Source: CAYMEK01 sp964389305 (GTDB taxonomy: Bacteria > Spirochaetota > Spirochaetia > SZUA-6 > DRHE01). Taken from it: a stretch of 64,000 nt of DNA. Below, one piece after another: positions 1 to 7,065 of the stretch. The stretch covers positions 86,814 to 150,813 of the forward strand of contig CAYMEK010000002.1 in the NCBI GenBank assembly GCA_964389305.1. The letters run 5' to 3'. The notes beneath the pieces are model-generated. The model had not been told where the DNA came from. It made no database searches and saw only the letters and a program-made list of their open reading frames with translations. Every line of letters starts with the position of its first letter. Positions within the stretch are counted from its first letter, which is position 1. The position numbers were made by a program, and so were the translations under genes.

Positions 1-1
1 A

Positions 2-337
2 AGGGCGCCCCTGATCCGCGAGAAAGCCCTGGCCGGCCTGGAGGAGTTGGGAATCAAGGTCGACGGGAAAAAGAACCGGATCTCGAGAACCCGCAGCGCC
101 GAGACGCTCATCTCCGCCGCTGACTCGGCGGTCAGGGTCTTCGTAATTCCCACCGACGAGGAGCTGGTGATGACCGAGGACACTCACGCCCTGCTCCAGG
201 GCACTTACCGTGTACATACCGGCTTTACTTACAGCTTTCAGGATCGCGGGTACCGCAACAGAGAGAGGGATCAGGAACTGGAGCGGGAGCTGGGGCAAAC
301 ACCCGAGCTGAGAGAAGTCATAGCGCCGATTCCGTAG
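2..337 (+). CDS. ackA: Acetate kinase, C-terminal part (cut by window edge)
   Basis: The frame is open from the first base, so only the last ~111 residues are present. They match the acetate kinase C-terminus: a PLIREKALAGLEELGI stretch, then KNR, and the strand VFVIPTDEELVMTEDTHALL. Acetate kinase interconverts acetyl phosphate plus ADP and acetate plus ATP in the cytoplasm. About 45 residues follow the point where most family members end; they are charged and end in APIP. The matching phosphotransacetylase lies at 16608-18704 rather than next door. An internal TTG at 47 is not a credible start because the family homology continues upstream of it. Confidence 0.88.
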   Translation, partial: RAPLIREKALAGLEELGIKVDGKKNRISRTRSAETLISAADSAVRVFVIPTDEELVMTEDTHALLQGTYRVHTGFTYSFQDRGYRNRERDQELERELGQTPELREVIAPIP

Positions 338-380
338 CTGCCCCGGGCGGCTGCCAGAAAATCGATGAGACCTGTTTCCC

Positions 381-1283
381 TTACAGGCAACGGGCGATCT
401 CGCAGGCCAGGCGCACGTTGCTCAGAAGCAGCTCGATATTGGCCTCCAGCGACCGGCCCCCGGAAAGTTCGAAGATCCTGGCGAGCAGGAAGGGGGTAAC
501 CTCCTTGCCCGTGATCCCGCCGTCGGAGAGATCTTCCAAAGCCTGCTTCAGGTAGGCCACCGCGATCTCCGGAGGGATCTCGGCTTTCCTGGCGATGGGG
601 TTGGCCACCAGCAGGCCCTGCTCGAAACCCAGAGTTCTTTGGGCCCGGTAGATGGCGACTATCTCCGGCGGGCTCTCTACCCTCGCATCGAGGGGCAGCT
701 CACTTTCCGTGCTGTAGAAGGCCGGGAAGCGGGCGGTCCTGTAGCCGAGAACCGGGACTCCCAACGTCTCCAGTACCTCCAGAGTCTTGGGCAGATCGAG
801 GATCGTCTTGGCTCCTGCGGAGACTACGATCACAGGAGTGCGGGCCAGCTCGAGCAGGTCTGCCGAGACGTCGAAGCTCTCCTCCGCGCCTCGATGCACT
901 CCACCGATCCCGCCGGTGGCAAATACCCGGATGCCCGCCAGGTGAGCCGCCAGCATGGTGCCGCAGACAGTGGTGGCTGCCTTTTGCCGGCGGGCCAAGG
1001 CGTAAGGAAAATCCCGGCGGGATACCTTGAGCACGTTTTCCTCGCTGCCCAGGCTTCGTATCTGCGCCTCGCTCAGCCCGACCACGATTCTGCCCTCCAG
1101 GATCCCCACAGTAGCCGGGACCACTCCCAGGCTGCGGGCCTGCTCTTCGGCCCGCAGAGCCACCTCCACATTCTGCGGCCGGGGAAGCCCGTGGGCGATG
1201 AGCGTCGACTCCAGCGCTAACACCGGCCGGCCTCGTCGCACGGCCAGCTCTACATCCCGGCGTACGGCCAGATACGCCTTCAC
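381..1283 (-). CDS. psuG: Pseudouridine-5'-phosphate glycosidase
   Basis: Cleaves the C-C glycosidic bond of pseudouridine 5'-phosphate to give uracil and ribose 5-phosphate. The 300 residues are the usual family length. The three residues known to be catalytic in the E. coli enzyme (Glu31, Lys93, Lys166) have counterparts at Glu25 (in LALESTLIAHGLP), Lys86 (in LKVSRRDFP) and Lys159 (in SAGAKTILDLPKT), with nearly the same spacing. A TGGIGGVHRG glycine-rich segment lies near residue 123. The ATG start overlaps the last 4 bases of the upstream kinase gene, so the two are probably translationally coupled. The product ribose 5-phosphate is a possible link to the pentose-phosphate chemistry of the microcompartment operon, but that is inference. 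Confidence 0.93.
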   Translation of the reverse strand: MKAYLAVRRDVELAVRRGRPVLALESTLIAHGLPRPQNVEVALRAEEQARSLGVVPATVGILEGRIVVGLSEAQIRSLGSEENVLKVSRRDFPYALARRQKAATTVCGTMLAAHLAGIRVFATGGIGGVHRGAEESFDVSADLLELARTPVIVVSAGAKTILDLPKTLEVLETLGVPVLGYRTARFPAFYSTESELPLDARVESPPEIVAIYRAQRTLGFEQGLLVANPIARKAEIPPEIAVAYLKQALEDLSDGGITGKEVTPFLLARIFELSGGRSLEANIELLLSNVRLACEIARCL

Positions 1284-2173
1284 AGCGTTCCCTCCTCGAT
1301 GGCCCGTTCGACCGCTGCGATCGCCGCCCTTAAGGCCGCCTGCGGATCCGGGTCCAGCTCGATCTGTTCGAGAAAGCCGCTCAGCAGCCGGTCTCCGGCG
1401 CCTGTCGTGTCGGAGACGGCGAGAATCCTCTTCGGGCCGAGGTCCAGCCGCCGGGCTTTCTCCCCTGTCAGCCGGTACAGGCTCGCTCCCCGTTTTCCCC
1501 TGCTCACCAGTATCTGGGCGATTCTACGCTGCTTCATAAACTCCGGCATCCATCTTTCACTGCGGGAGCCCCGGCCCGCACTCCCCTCTTTCCCGCGCCC
1601 CGGGACGGCAAGATAATTTCCCAGCGCTTCGAACTCCTGCTGGTTGGCGCACAGCAGGTACAGGTCCCGCAGGGCGTCGGTGTGACGGAGCAGCTTCTCC
1701 ACCGAAACGCTCTCGAATACGACCCGGGTCCGTTTCGAGGCCCAGTGCAGCAGTGCCTTCACGAGCTCCACGGACAGGTTGGCCTCGATGACCAGGAAGT
1801 CCCGGGCGCCAAGCGCCGGGAGCCGGCTCCGCAGGCTGGCCCAGCTCAGGCTCTCCTCTATTACGCTCATATCGGAGGCGCCGTACAGCAGCTCCCCGTC
1901 CTGCAGGAAGGCGCAGTAGCAGGAGGTAGATCCGCCCTCGACCCGGATCGCCTCGATTCCTCGAGGCTCGGCTATCTCTTCCATCAACCACCTGCCCAGT
2001 ATGTCCGAACCTAGAGCGGTAAAAAGCAGCTTTGGCGTTTCCAGGTGGGAGTAGATCCTGTACCCTACTCCCCCGGGACGAAGACGGATAGAGGCCGGAT
2101 TGGAGGTGGACTTCAGGAAGCGCTTGCGGCTGACCAGAACGTCGACAGCCAGCGCGCCCACGATACAGATCAT
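1280..2173 (-). CDS. psuK: PfkB-family kinase, probable pseudouridine kinase
   Basis: A ribokinase-fold sugar or nucleoside kinase of 297 residues. The N-terminus starts with the beta strand ICIVGALAVDVL, and the PfkB signature DTTGAGDRLLSGFL near residue 255 carries the catalytic Asp. Its ATGA overlap with psuG strongly suggests pseudouridine as substrate, phosphorylated at the 5' position before the glycosidase acts. The glycine-rich N-terminal substrate loop (RPGGVGYRIYSHL) is shorter than in ribokinases. A charged insertion around residues 190-205 (PGRGKEGSAGRGSRSER) is unusual. The specific substrate is inferred from context. Confidence 0.82.
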   Translation of the reverse strand: MICIVGALAVDVLVSRKRFLKSTSNPASIRLRPGGVGYRIYSHLETPKLLFTALGSDILGRWLMEEIAEPRGIEAIRVEGGSTSCYCAFLQDGELLYGASDMSVIEESLSWASLRSRLPALGARDFLVIEANLSVELVKALLHWASKRTRVVFESVSVEKLLRHTDALRDLYLLCANQQEFEALGNYLAVPGRGKEGSAGRGSRSERWMPEFMKQRRIAQILVSRGKRGASLYRLTGEKARRLDLGPKRILAVSDTTGAGDRLLSGFLEQIELDPDPQAALRAAIAAVERAIEEGTL

Positions 2174-2197
2174 GCCCCGGGAAACAGCGTATCCATT

Positions 2198-2350
2198 CTA
2201 GCCTTTACGAACCAGTCTCGGTCTGTACACCTTGCCCGTGCCGATCTCTTTGACGGCGCAGTCGGGGCGAGTCTTGATCACCTCTTTGACAAACTTCAGG
2301 CTGTCCGTTTCCGCGATCAGGTTCTGTTGTTCGTATATAAGGTAAATCAT
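2198..2350 (-). CDS. Small conserved-looking protein at head of psu operon (50 aa)
   Basis: A 50-residue open frame begins at ATG 2350 with AATAGAG just upstream as a possible ribosome site, and ends 24 bases before the psuK start on the same strand. It reads MIYLIYEQQNLIAETDSL followed by a basic tail with KTRPDCAVKEIGTGKVYRPR. It has balanced codon use, no low complexity and a plausible alpha/beta pattern, so it looks translated. I do not recognise a family. The position suggests it is the first gene of the pseudouridine operon. There is no signal peptide or membrane segment. Confidence 0.55.
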   Translation of the reverse strand: MIYLIYEQQNLIAETDSLKFVKEVIKTRPDCAVKEIGTGKVYRPRLVRKG

Positions 2351-2429
2351 CTCTATTACTAGTATCGGTACGGCGAAGCCGCTCTGTTAGCGCCCCTGGC
2401 CGTCGATGCAGGCCGGCAGACGACATCGA

Positions 2430-2458
2430 TTGCCCCGGAAACGAGAATCGGGTACAAT
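2430..2458 (+). promoter_or_regulatory. Sigma70-type promoter for histidine phosphatase operon
   Basis: TTGCCC (2430-2435) and TACAAT (2453-2458) are separated by 17 bases, 45 bases upstream of the ATG at 2503. The site lies in the 152-base divergent space between the psu operon and the rightward genes. Assignment is by consensus match only. Confidence 0.45.
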
Positions 2459-2502
2459 CCCCTCGGCCGCGGTGATCGAGATCGCCGCGCCTGAAGCAGA
2501 AT

Positions 2503-3198
2503 ATGGTAGAGCTTTTTAAAACCCTGAAAGGTCATGTCAACTTCTACTTTCTTCGTCATGGGGAGAGTGAAGGCAACAGCGCCCGGGTCATCCAGGGACG
2601 GAAGGACTTCCCGCTTTCGGCCAGGGGTCTGGAGCAGGCCGAACAGACTGCCGTTTGGTTCCAAGACAGGAGCGTCGAGGTGATCCTATCTTCTCCCCTG
2701 AAGCGGGCTGCCCAGACCGCTACAGAGGTAGGCAAAATACTGGGCGTGGAGGACATCCGCCGGATCGAGGAGCTGCAGGAACTGGATACGGGGATCTTCA
2801 CCGGGCTCACCGTGCCCGAGATCCAGAGGCGGTACCCCGAAGCCTGGCGCAGCTTCCAGCTCTCGAGCTGGGAGGGTGTACCCGAGGCGGAGCGCATCGC
2901 CGAACTGTACTGCCGTTCCGAGCGTCTCTGGAAGTACCTGGCCGGGCTCTCCGCTCAGGGAAGGCGGAACATACTCTGCGTAACCCACTCGGGAATCCTG
3001 CAGTGGGTGATCAAAGTGACTTTCGCCCAGCGAAGCTGGATGCCCCTGGTTCCGATGGGCAACTGCAGCATCAGCCAGTTGAGCCTGGAGAGTGATCCTG
3101 ACGGTCACCAGCCCCGCTGTTATCTCGAGTGGACCCGCCTCAACTACCAGCCTCTCGGCGCCGACGACCGCGAGGAACGCCTGTTTCTGGAGCGATAG
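2503..3198 (+). CDS. Histidine phosphatase (phosphoglycerate mutase-like)
   Basis: A 231-residue cytoplasmic branch-1 histidine phosphatase. The phospho-acceptor motif FLRHGESEGN puts the catalytic His at 19 and its Arg at 18. SSPLKRAAQTA carries the second phosphate-binding Arg (68), a Glu at about 93 is the likely acid, and the second His is 162 in VTHSG. Family members dephosphorylate sugar phosphates, phosphoserine or alpha-ribazole phosphate, and sequence alone does not pick one. A HisD-family gene starts 21 bases downstream on the same strand, so the two are probably co-transcribed. Histidinol-phosphate phosphatases of other folds exist, so a His-pathway role is tempting but unsupported. 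Confidence 0.85.
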   Translation: MVELFKTLKGHVNFYFLRHGESEGNSARVIQGRKDFPLSARGLEQAEQTAVWFQDRSVEVILSSPLKRAAQTATEVGKILGVEDIRRIEELQELDTGIFTGLTVPEIQRRYPEAWRSFQLSSWEGVPEAERIAELYCRSERLWKYLAGLSAQGRRNILCVTHSGILQWVIKVTFAQRSWMPLVPMGNCSISQLSLESDPDGHQPRCYLEWTRLNYQPLGADDREERLFLER

Positions 3199-3219
3199 AG
3201 CGAAAGCAGAGAGGTAGCG

Positions 3220-4704
3220 ATGGAACCGATCAGGATCAACGTGTACGAATGGGCCGGGCTGGACCCCCGCGAGCGCAGCGCCCTCGGCCGCCGGGCCGAG
3301 GCGGAGACTCCCCAGGAGGTCGTGAATACGGTTCGCGAGGTCCTCGAAGCGGTGCGCAGAGAAGGCGATGCGGCGGTGGTCCGCTACAGCGAGAAGTTCG
3401 ACCTGGCGGACCTGCGGGGAAAGCCTTTGCGGGTTGGAGAGGAAGAGCTGGCAGCCTGCGAGGATGAGCTGGACGATGAGCTGAAGCGGGCCATAGCCTT
3501 TGCTGTAGAGAACGTGCGCCGGGTTCACGAGGAGCAGCGGCCAGGAGGGCTGGAGCTGCGGGAGGTTAGTCCAGGCGTGTTCGCCGGCGAGCGCTGGACC
3601 CCTATCGCCTCGGTGGGCCTGTACGTGCCGCACGGGCGGGGAAGCTTTCCGTCCGTGATGTACATGCAGGCCGTGCCCGCCGGGATCGCCGGCGTAAAGC
3701 GCATCGCAGCCGTCTCTCCCCCGGACAGGGAGGGCCGGATCGATGCGGCCACCCTGTACGCGGCCGTTCTGTGCGGCGTGAAAGAGCTCTACAGAATCGG
3801 CGGCGTCCCGGGTCTGGCCGCCCTGGCTTTCGGAACGGAGAGCATTCCCAGGGTGGACAAGATCCTGGGTCCGGGCGGGCTGTACGTGTCGGCGGCCAAA
3901 AAAGCCCTGGCCGACCAGGTGGACATAGGCACGCCCGCCGGCCCGTCGGAGTCGATCGTCCTGGCCGATGACAGCGCCGATCCTTTGAGGGCGGCCCTGG
4001 ACCTGATCACCGAGGCCGAGCACGGTTCGGATTCCAGCGCCTTCCTGGTCACTCCCAGCGCCGCGCTGGCCGAGACCGTGCAGCGGGAGATCGCTCCGCT
4101 GCTCGAGGAGCTGGACCCTCTGCGGGCCGGATTCGTTCGTGACGTCCTGGGGGGATTCGGAGGCATCGTGCTGACCGAGACCCTGGAACAGGCGGTGGAG
4201 TTCGTGAACTTCTATGCACCGGAGCACCTGCAGCTCGCCTGCAGGGAGCCCCTGGCTTTGCTCGAAAGGATCGAGAATGCCGGAGAGATCCTCCTGGGCC
4301 AGGAGGCCGCCTTCTCCATGGCCAACTACGCGGCCGGCTGCAATAATGTGATCCCAACGGGCGGCTGGGCCAGGACCCGCTCGCCCCTGTCGGTGCGCGA
4401 TTTTCTGAAGTCCTCCTCGATCCTCTACGTGGCTTCCCAAGGTCTGGACACCCTGGGGGCTCCCATCTCGGTGCTGGCCGGCTACGAAGGATTTACCGCC
4501 CACGGCCTGGCCGTACGACGCCGGGCCGAGATCCGTCGGGGCGGAAGCGGGGGAGGCGGGCCTTTTGGAACTGGCCGGGGGGGAAGCAGCCGCGATGGAA
4601 GCGGCAGCAACGGGCCTTCCGGAACCGGCCTGGGCAGGCCCGCTTCCGGCAGCAGCGGCGGAGGCGAGATAGACGGCGGGCCCGCTTCCGGCAGCAGTGG
4701 CTGA
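3220..4704 (+). CDS. Histidinol dehydrogenase family protein with altered metal site
   Basis: Residues 1-436 align along the whole HisD family: the GPSESIVLADD segment, the catalytic Glu-His pair in YAPEHLQL (Glu335-His336), and GGWARTRSPLSVRDF. Against the E. coli enzyme, zinc ligands His262 and His419 are kept (His268, His428). Gln259 is Glu265, Asp360 is Asn369, and substrate-site His367 is Asn376. Thus an acid and an amide have exchanged places in the metal shell. Known relatives outside histidine synthesis include sulfopropanediol dehydrogenase. No other his genes are nearby, so the substrate is uncertain. About 55 Gly/Ser-rich residues, made of decayed repeats, follow the normal end. 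ATG start with GAGAGGTAGCG upstream. Confidence 0.8.
   Translation: MEPIRINVYEWAGLDPRERSALGRRAEAETPQEVVNTVREVLEAVRREGDAAVVRYSEKFDLADLRGKPLRVGEEELAACEDELDDELKRAIAFAVENVRRVHEEQRPGGLELREVSPGVFAGERWTPIASVGLYVPHGRGSFPSVMYMQAVPAGIAGVKRIAAVSPPDREGRIDAATLYAAVLCGVKELYRIGGVPGLAALAFGTESIPRVDKILGPGGLYVSAAKKALADQVDIGTPAGPSESIVLADDSADPLRAALDLITEAEHGSDSSAFLVTPSAALAETVQREIAPLLEELDPLRAGFVRDVLGGFGGIVLTETLEQAVEFVNFYAPEHLQLACREPLALLERIENAGEILLGQEAAFSMANYAAGCNNVIPTGGWARTRSPLSVRDFLKSSSILYVASQGLDTLGAPISVLAGYEGFTAHGLAVRRRAEIRRGGSGGGGPFGTGRGGSSRDGSGSNGPSGTGLGRPASGSSGGGEIDGGPASGSSG
4637..4704 (+). repeat. Two-copy 42-base direct repeat in hisD-like tail
   Basis: GGCCCGCTTCCGGCAGCAG occurs at 4637 and again at 4679, a 42-base (14-codon) period that encodes PASGSSG twice. 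In the second copy a GGA codon has become TGA and provides the stop of the HisD-like gene. Less exact copies upstream (about 4558 and 4610, GPFGTG and GPSGTG) suggest the whole tail grew by tandem duplication. Confidence 0.7.
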
Positions 4705-4744
4705 GGCGCCCCCGGCCGAGGCGGCCCCGAATCGAAGGCGGCGT

Positions 4745-6094
4745 ATGGCCTTCAAGAGCACAGAAGAGGTATTCCGCTACATCGAAAGCTTCACCAACCT
4801 GGAGAGGTCCGGCTCCCTGTTCAGCGCCCGCACCTACCGGCTGGATAGGATGCGGCTGCTGCTGGAAAGCTTCGACAACCCCCAGTTGAAGTACCGAACG
4901 GTGCACATCGCCGGAACCAAAGGCAAGGGCTCCACAGCCGCGCTTCTCGCCTATTCGCTGCAGGCCGCAGGGCTGCGCACCGGCCTGTACACCTCCCCTC
5001 ACGTTACCGGCTACCTGGAGAGGATGCAGGTAATCGGCGAGGAAGCGGAGGTTTCGATCCTGCTCGGCCTGGCCGACCGCATCCGCTCCTGCGTGGACAG
5101 CCTCCCCGAGCCGCTCCTGCTTTCCGCCGGCCCCCCCAGCACCTTTGAGCTGCTCACATTGCTGGCCTTCTGCTACTTCCATGACGTCGGCTGCCGCTTC
5201 GTGGTCGTGGAGACCGGCATCGGCGGCCGGCTTGACGCCACCAACCTGGTGGCTCCGGAGCTTTGCCTGATCACGCCCATCGAGCTGGAGCACACCGACG
5301 TTCTCGGAGACACCCTGGAGGCGGTGGCCGACGAGAAAGCCGGCATCTTCAAGCCCGGGACCCCGGTGTTCTCCTCCCCCCAGCAGCCGGAGGTGGAAGC
5401 CGTACTGCAGGAGGCGGCGGAGCGGAAGGGTTGCCCCATCTTGTTCCTGGACCGGGAGCTGCAGTCTTTCCAGGCGCGCTCAAGCCCGGCCGGGACCGAG
5501 CTGCGCTTTCGCCTGCGCGGCCAGCAGGAGGTGCGCTACAATCTGGAGCTGATCGGCGACTTCCAGGGGGAAAACGCCGCCCTGGTCCATCTGGCTGCCC
5601 GGAAGCTGGCCCTGAGTCCCGAGGCGCTGCGGCAGGGTTTCTCCAGGGCGCGGCTTCCCGGCCGAATGGAGATAGTGCGGAAGGCTCCTGCTGTGGTGCT
5701 GGACGGAGCCCACACCCCCCGCTCGGTGCAGAGGGTGCTGGAGACCTTCAACCGGCTGTTCGGCCGGAAGGGGGTGCTGCTGTTCGCCGCCGCGGCAGGA
5801 AAGAAAACGGCGGAGATGGCGGCGCTGCTCGCCCCGGCCTTCCGCATGATCGTGGTGACCACCCCCGGGTCCTTTCGGGAAAGCAATGCCGCGGAGGTTC
5901 ACCGGCAGTTTCAGCAGACGAACCCGCAAGCGATCCTGGTCGCCGATACCGCCAGGGCCCTATCCGAAGCCCTGAGCCTGGCCGCAAGCCGACGCCCCCT
6001 GCTTATCACCGGCTCCTTCTACCTGGTTGGAGAGGTGCGGCGGCTCCTGCTCGGCGGCGGCCGGCCGGCTCGGGCCGTGGCGGGAAAGGAGTAG
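4745..6094 (+). CDS. folC: Folylpolyglutamate / dihydrofolate synthase
   Basis: A Mur-ligase-fold, ATP-dependent cytoplasmic enzyme that adds glutamate to dihydropteroate and/or to reduced folates. The P-loop is GTKGKGS near residue 57. It is followed by TSPHVTGYLERM, VVVETGIGGRLDATN, ITPIELEHTDVLGDT and the C-terminal LDGAHTPRSV, all typical of FolC. I chose ATG 4745 because GAAGG sits six bases upstream and the family homology begins there. A GTG at 4697, overlapping the previous gene by 8 bases, would add 16 low-complexity residues. At 449 residues it has the normal family length. Confidence 0.92.
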   Translation: MAFKSTEEVFRYIESFTNLERSGSLFSARTYRLDRMRLLLESFDNPQLKYRTVHIAGTKGKGSTAALLAYSLQAAGLRTGLYTSPHVTGYLERMQVIGEEAEVSILLGLADRIRSCVDSLPEPLLLSAGPPSTFELLTLLAFCYFHDVGCRFVVVETGIGGRLDATNLVAPELCLITPIELEHTDVLGDTLEAVADEKAGIFKPGTPVFSSPQQPEVEAVLQEAAERKGCPILFLDRELQSFQARSSPAGTELRFRLRGQQEVRYNLELIGDFQGENAALVHLAARKLALSPEALRQGFSRARLPGRMEIVRKAPAVVLDGAHTPRSVQRVLETFNRLFGRKGVLLFAAAAGKKTAEMAALLAPAFRMIVVTTPGSFRESNAAEVHRQFQQTNPQAILVADTARALSEALSLAASRRPLLITGSFYLVGEVRRLLLGGGRPARAVAGKE

Positions 6095-6100
6095 GAGCCC

Positions 6101-6478
6101 GTGCAGCCTATCACCACCGTCCTGCACCTGGCCTCGGCCGCCGGCCTGCTCCTGGCTCACGCGCTGTTCTTTTTCCGCGGGCTTTCCATCGAAGCAGGCC
6201 GTAGGCGCCCGCAAAAGATCGACCGCCTGGCCCGCAGCCTGTCCCAGGCTTTGCTGCCGGTCACCGCGATAAGCGGCGCGATCGCTCTGCTGGCCACCGA
6301 GGAGGGTATACCTCTGCCGCATGCGATTTTCGGCCTCGCCCCTCTGGCCGCCATACCTTTAGTATTCTTCGGCCGGGTGCTGCTGCGCAAGAGGACCCAG
6401 GCGCCCTGGCTTTTGCCGGCCATCAACCTTATACTTATATCAGCCGCAGGATTTACGGGATTTCGGATCTGGAGGTGA
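6101..6478 (+). CDS. Small four-helix membrane protein, unknown function
   Basis: A 125-residue hydrophobic protein with about four predicted membrane helices at residues 6-25, 43-65, 74-94 and 101-121. A basic cytoplasmic loop (GRRRPQKIDR) lies between the first two, and a basic RKRTQ segment precedes the last. His 9 and His 20 lie within the first helix region. I do not recognise the family. GTG start with GGAG seven bases upstream, six bases after the folC stop and eight before the macrodomain gene, so it is part of the same transcription unit. Confidence 0.7.
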   Translation: MQPITTVLHLASAAGLLLAHALFFFRGLSIEAGRRRPQKIDRLARSLSQALLPVTAISGAIALLATEEGIPLPHAIFGLAPLAAIPLVFFGRVLLRKRTQAPWLLPAINLILISAAGFTGFRIWR

Positions 6479-6485
6479 TTCCATC

Positions 6486-7031
6486 ATGGCAGACGCGAAG
6501 CTTCTGGACGGCAGGCTGATCGTAACCACCGGGGACATTACCCGCATGAAGACCGATGCGATCGTGAACGCCGCCAACTCCTCGCTCATGGGAGGAGGCG
6601 GGGTGGACGGGGCCATCCACCGGGCCGGCGGGCCGGAGATCCTGGCCGAATGCAGGCAGCTCCGCCAGGCTCGCTACCCGGACGGGCTTCCCGCCGGGGA
6701 GGCGGTTGTAACCGCGGGCGGGAACCTTCCGGCCGGGCACGTAATCCACACGGTAGGGCCGGTCTGGCACGGCGGCGGCTCCGGCGAGGCGGAGAAGCTG
6801 GCCGGCTGCTACCGGCGCAGCCTGGAGGAAGCGGCCAAGCTGTCTCTGTGCACCGTGGCCTTTCCGGCCATTTCCACCGGCGTCTACGGATACCCCAAGA
6901 ACAAGGCCGCGCGGGTGGCCTTCGAGACGGTGCGCGACTTCCTGGCCGGGTCGCAGCTTCCCGAAACCGTGTACTTCGTCTTCTTCTCCCCCGCCGACCA
7001 GTCGGTCTTTCTCGAGACGGCCGGCGGCTGA
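6486..7031 (+). CDS. Macrodomain protein, probable O-acetyl-ADP-ribose deacetylase
   Basis: A stand-alone 181-residue macrodomain of the MacroD/YmdB type. The N-terminal GDITRMKTDAIVNAAN strand-turn is followed by the catalytic GGGGVDGAIHRAGG loop (Asp41). Later come HVIHTVGPVW and the distal-ribose loop AFPAISTGVYGYP. Family members hydrolyse O-acetyl-ADP-ribose or remove ADP-ribose from proteins in the cytoplasm. A strong GGAGGTGAT ribosome site precedes ATG 6486. No partner ADP-ribosyltransferase or sirtuin is visible in this window. Confidence 0.92.
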   Translation: MADAKLLDGRLIVTTGDITRMKTDAIVNAANSSLMGGGGVDGAIHRAGGPEILAECRQLRQARYPDGLPAGEAVVTAGGNLPAGHVIHTVGPVWHGGGSGEAEKLAGCYRRSLEEAAKLSLCTVAFPAISTGVYGYPKNKAARVAFETVRDFLAGSQLPETVYFVFFSPADQSVFLETAGG

Positions 7032-7065
7032 TCCGGCGCCGGCAACGGAACGGGAAAAGAGCTCG

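Noticed and set aside
2686..4761. 691-codon minus-strand open frame antisense to the phosphatase and HisD-like genes
   Set aside because: Composition (Ala, Gly, Arg, Gln repeats) is that of an antisense frame in GC-rich DNA, and both plus-strand genes have clear family motifs.
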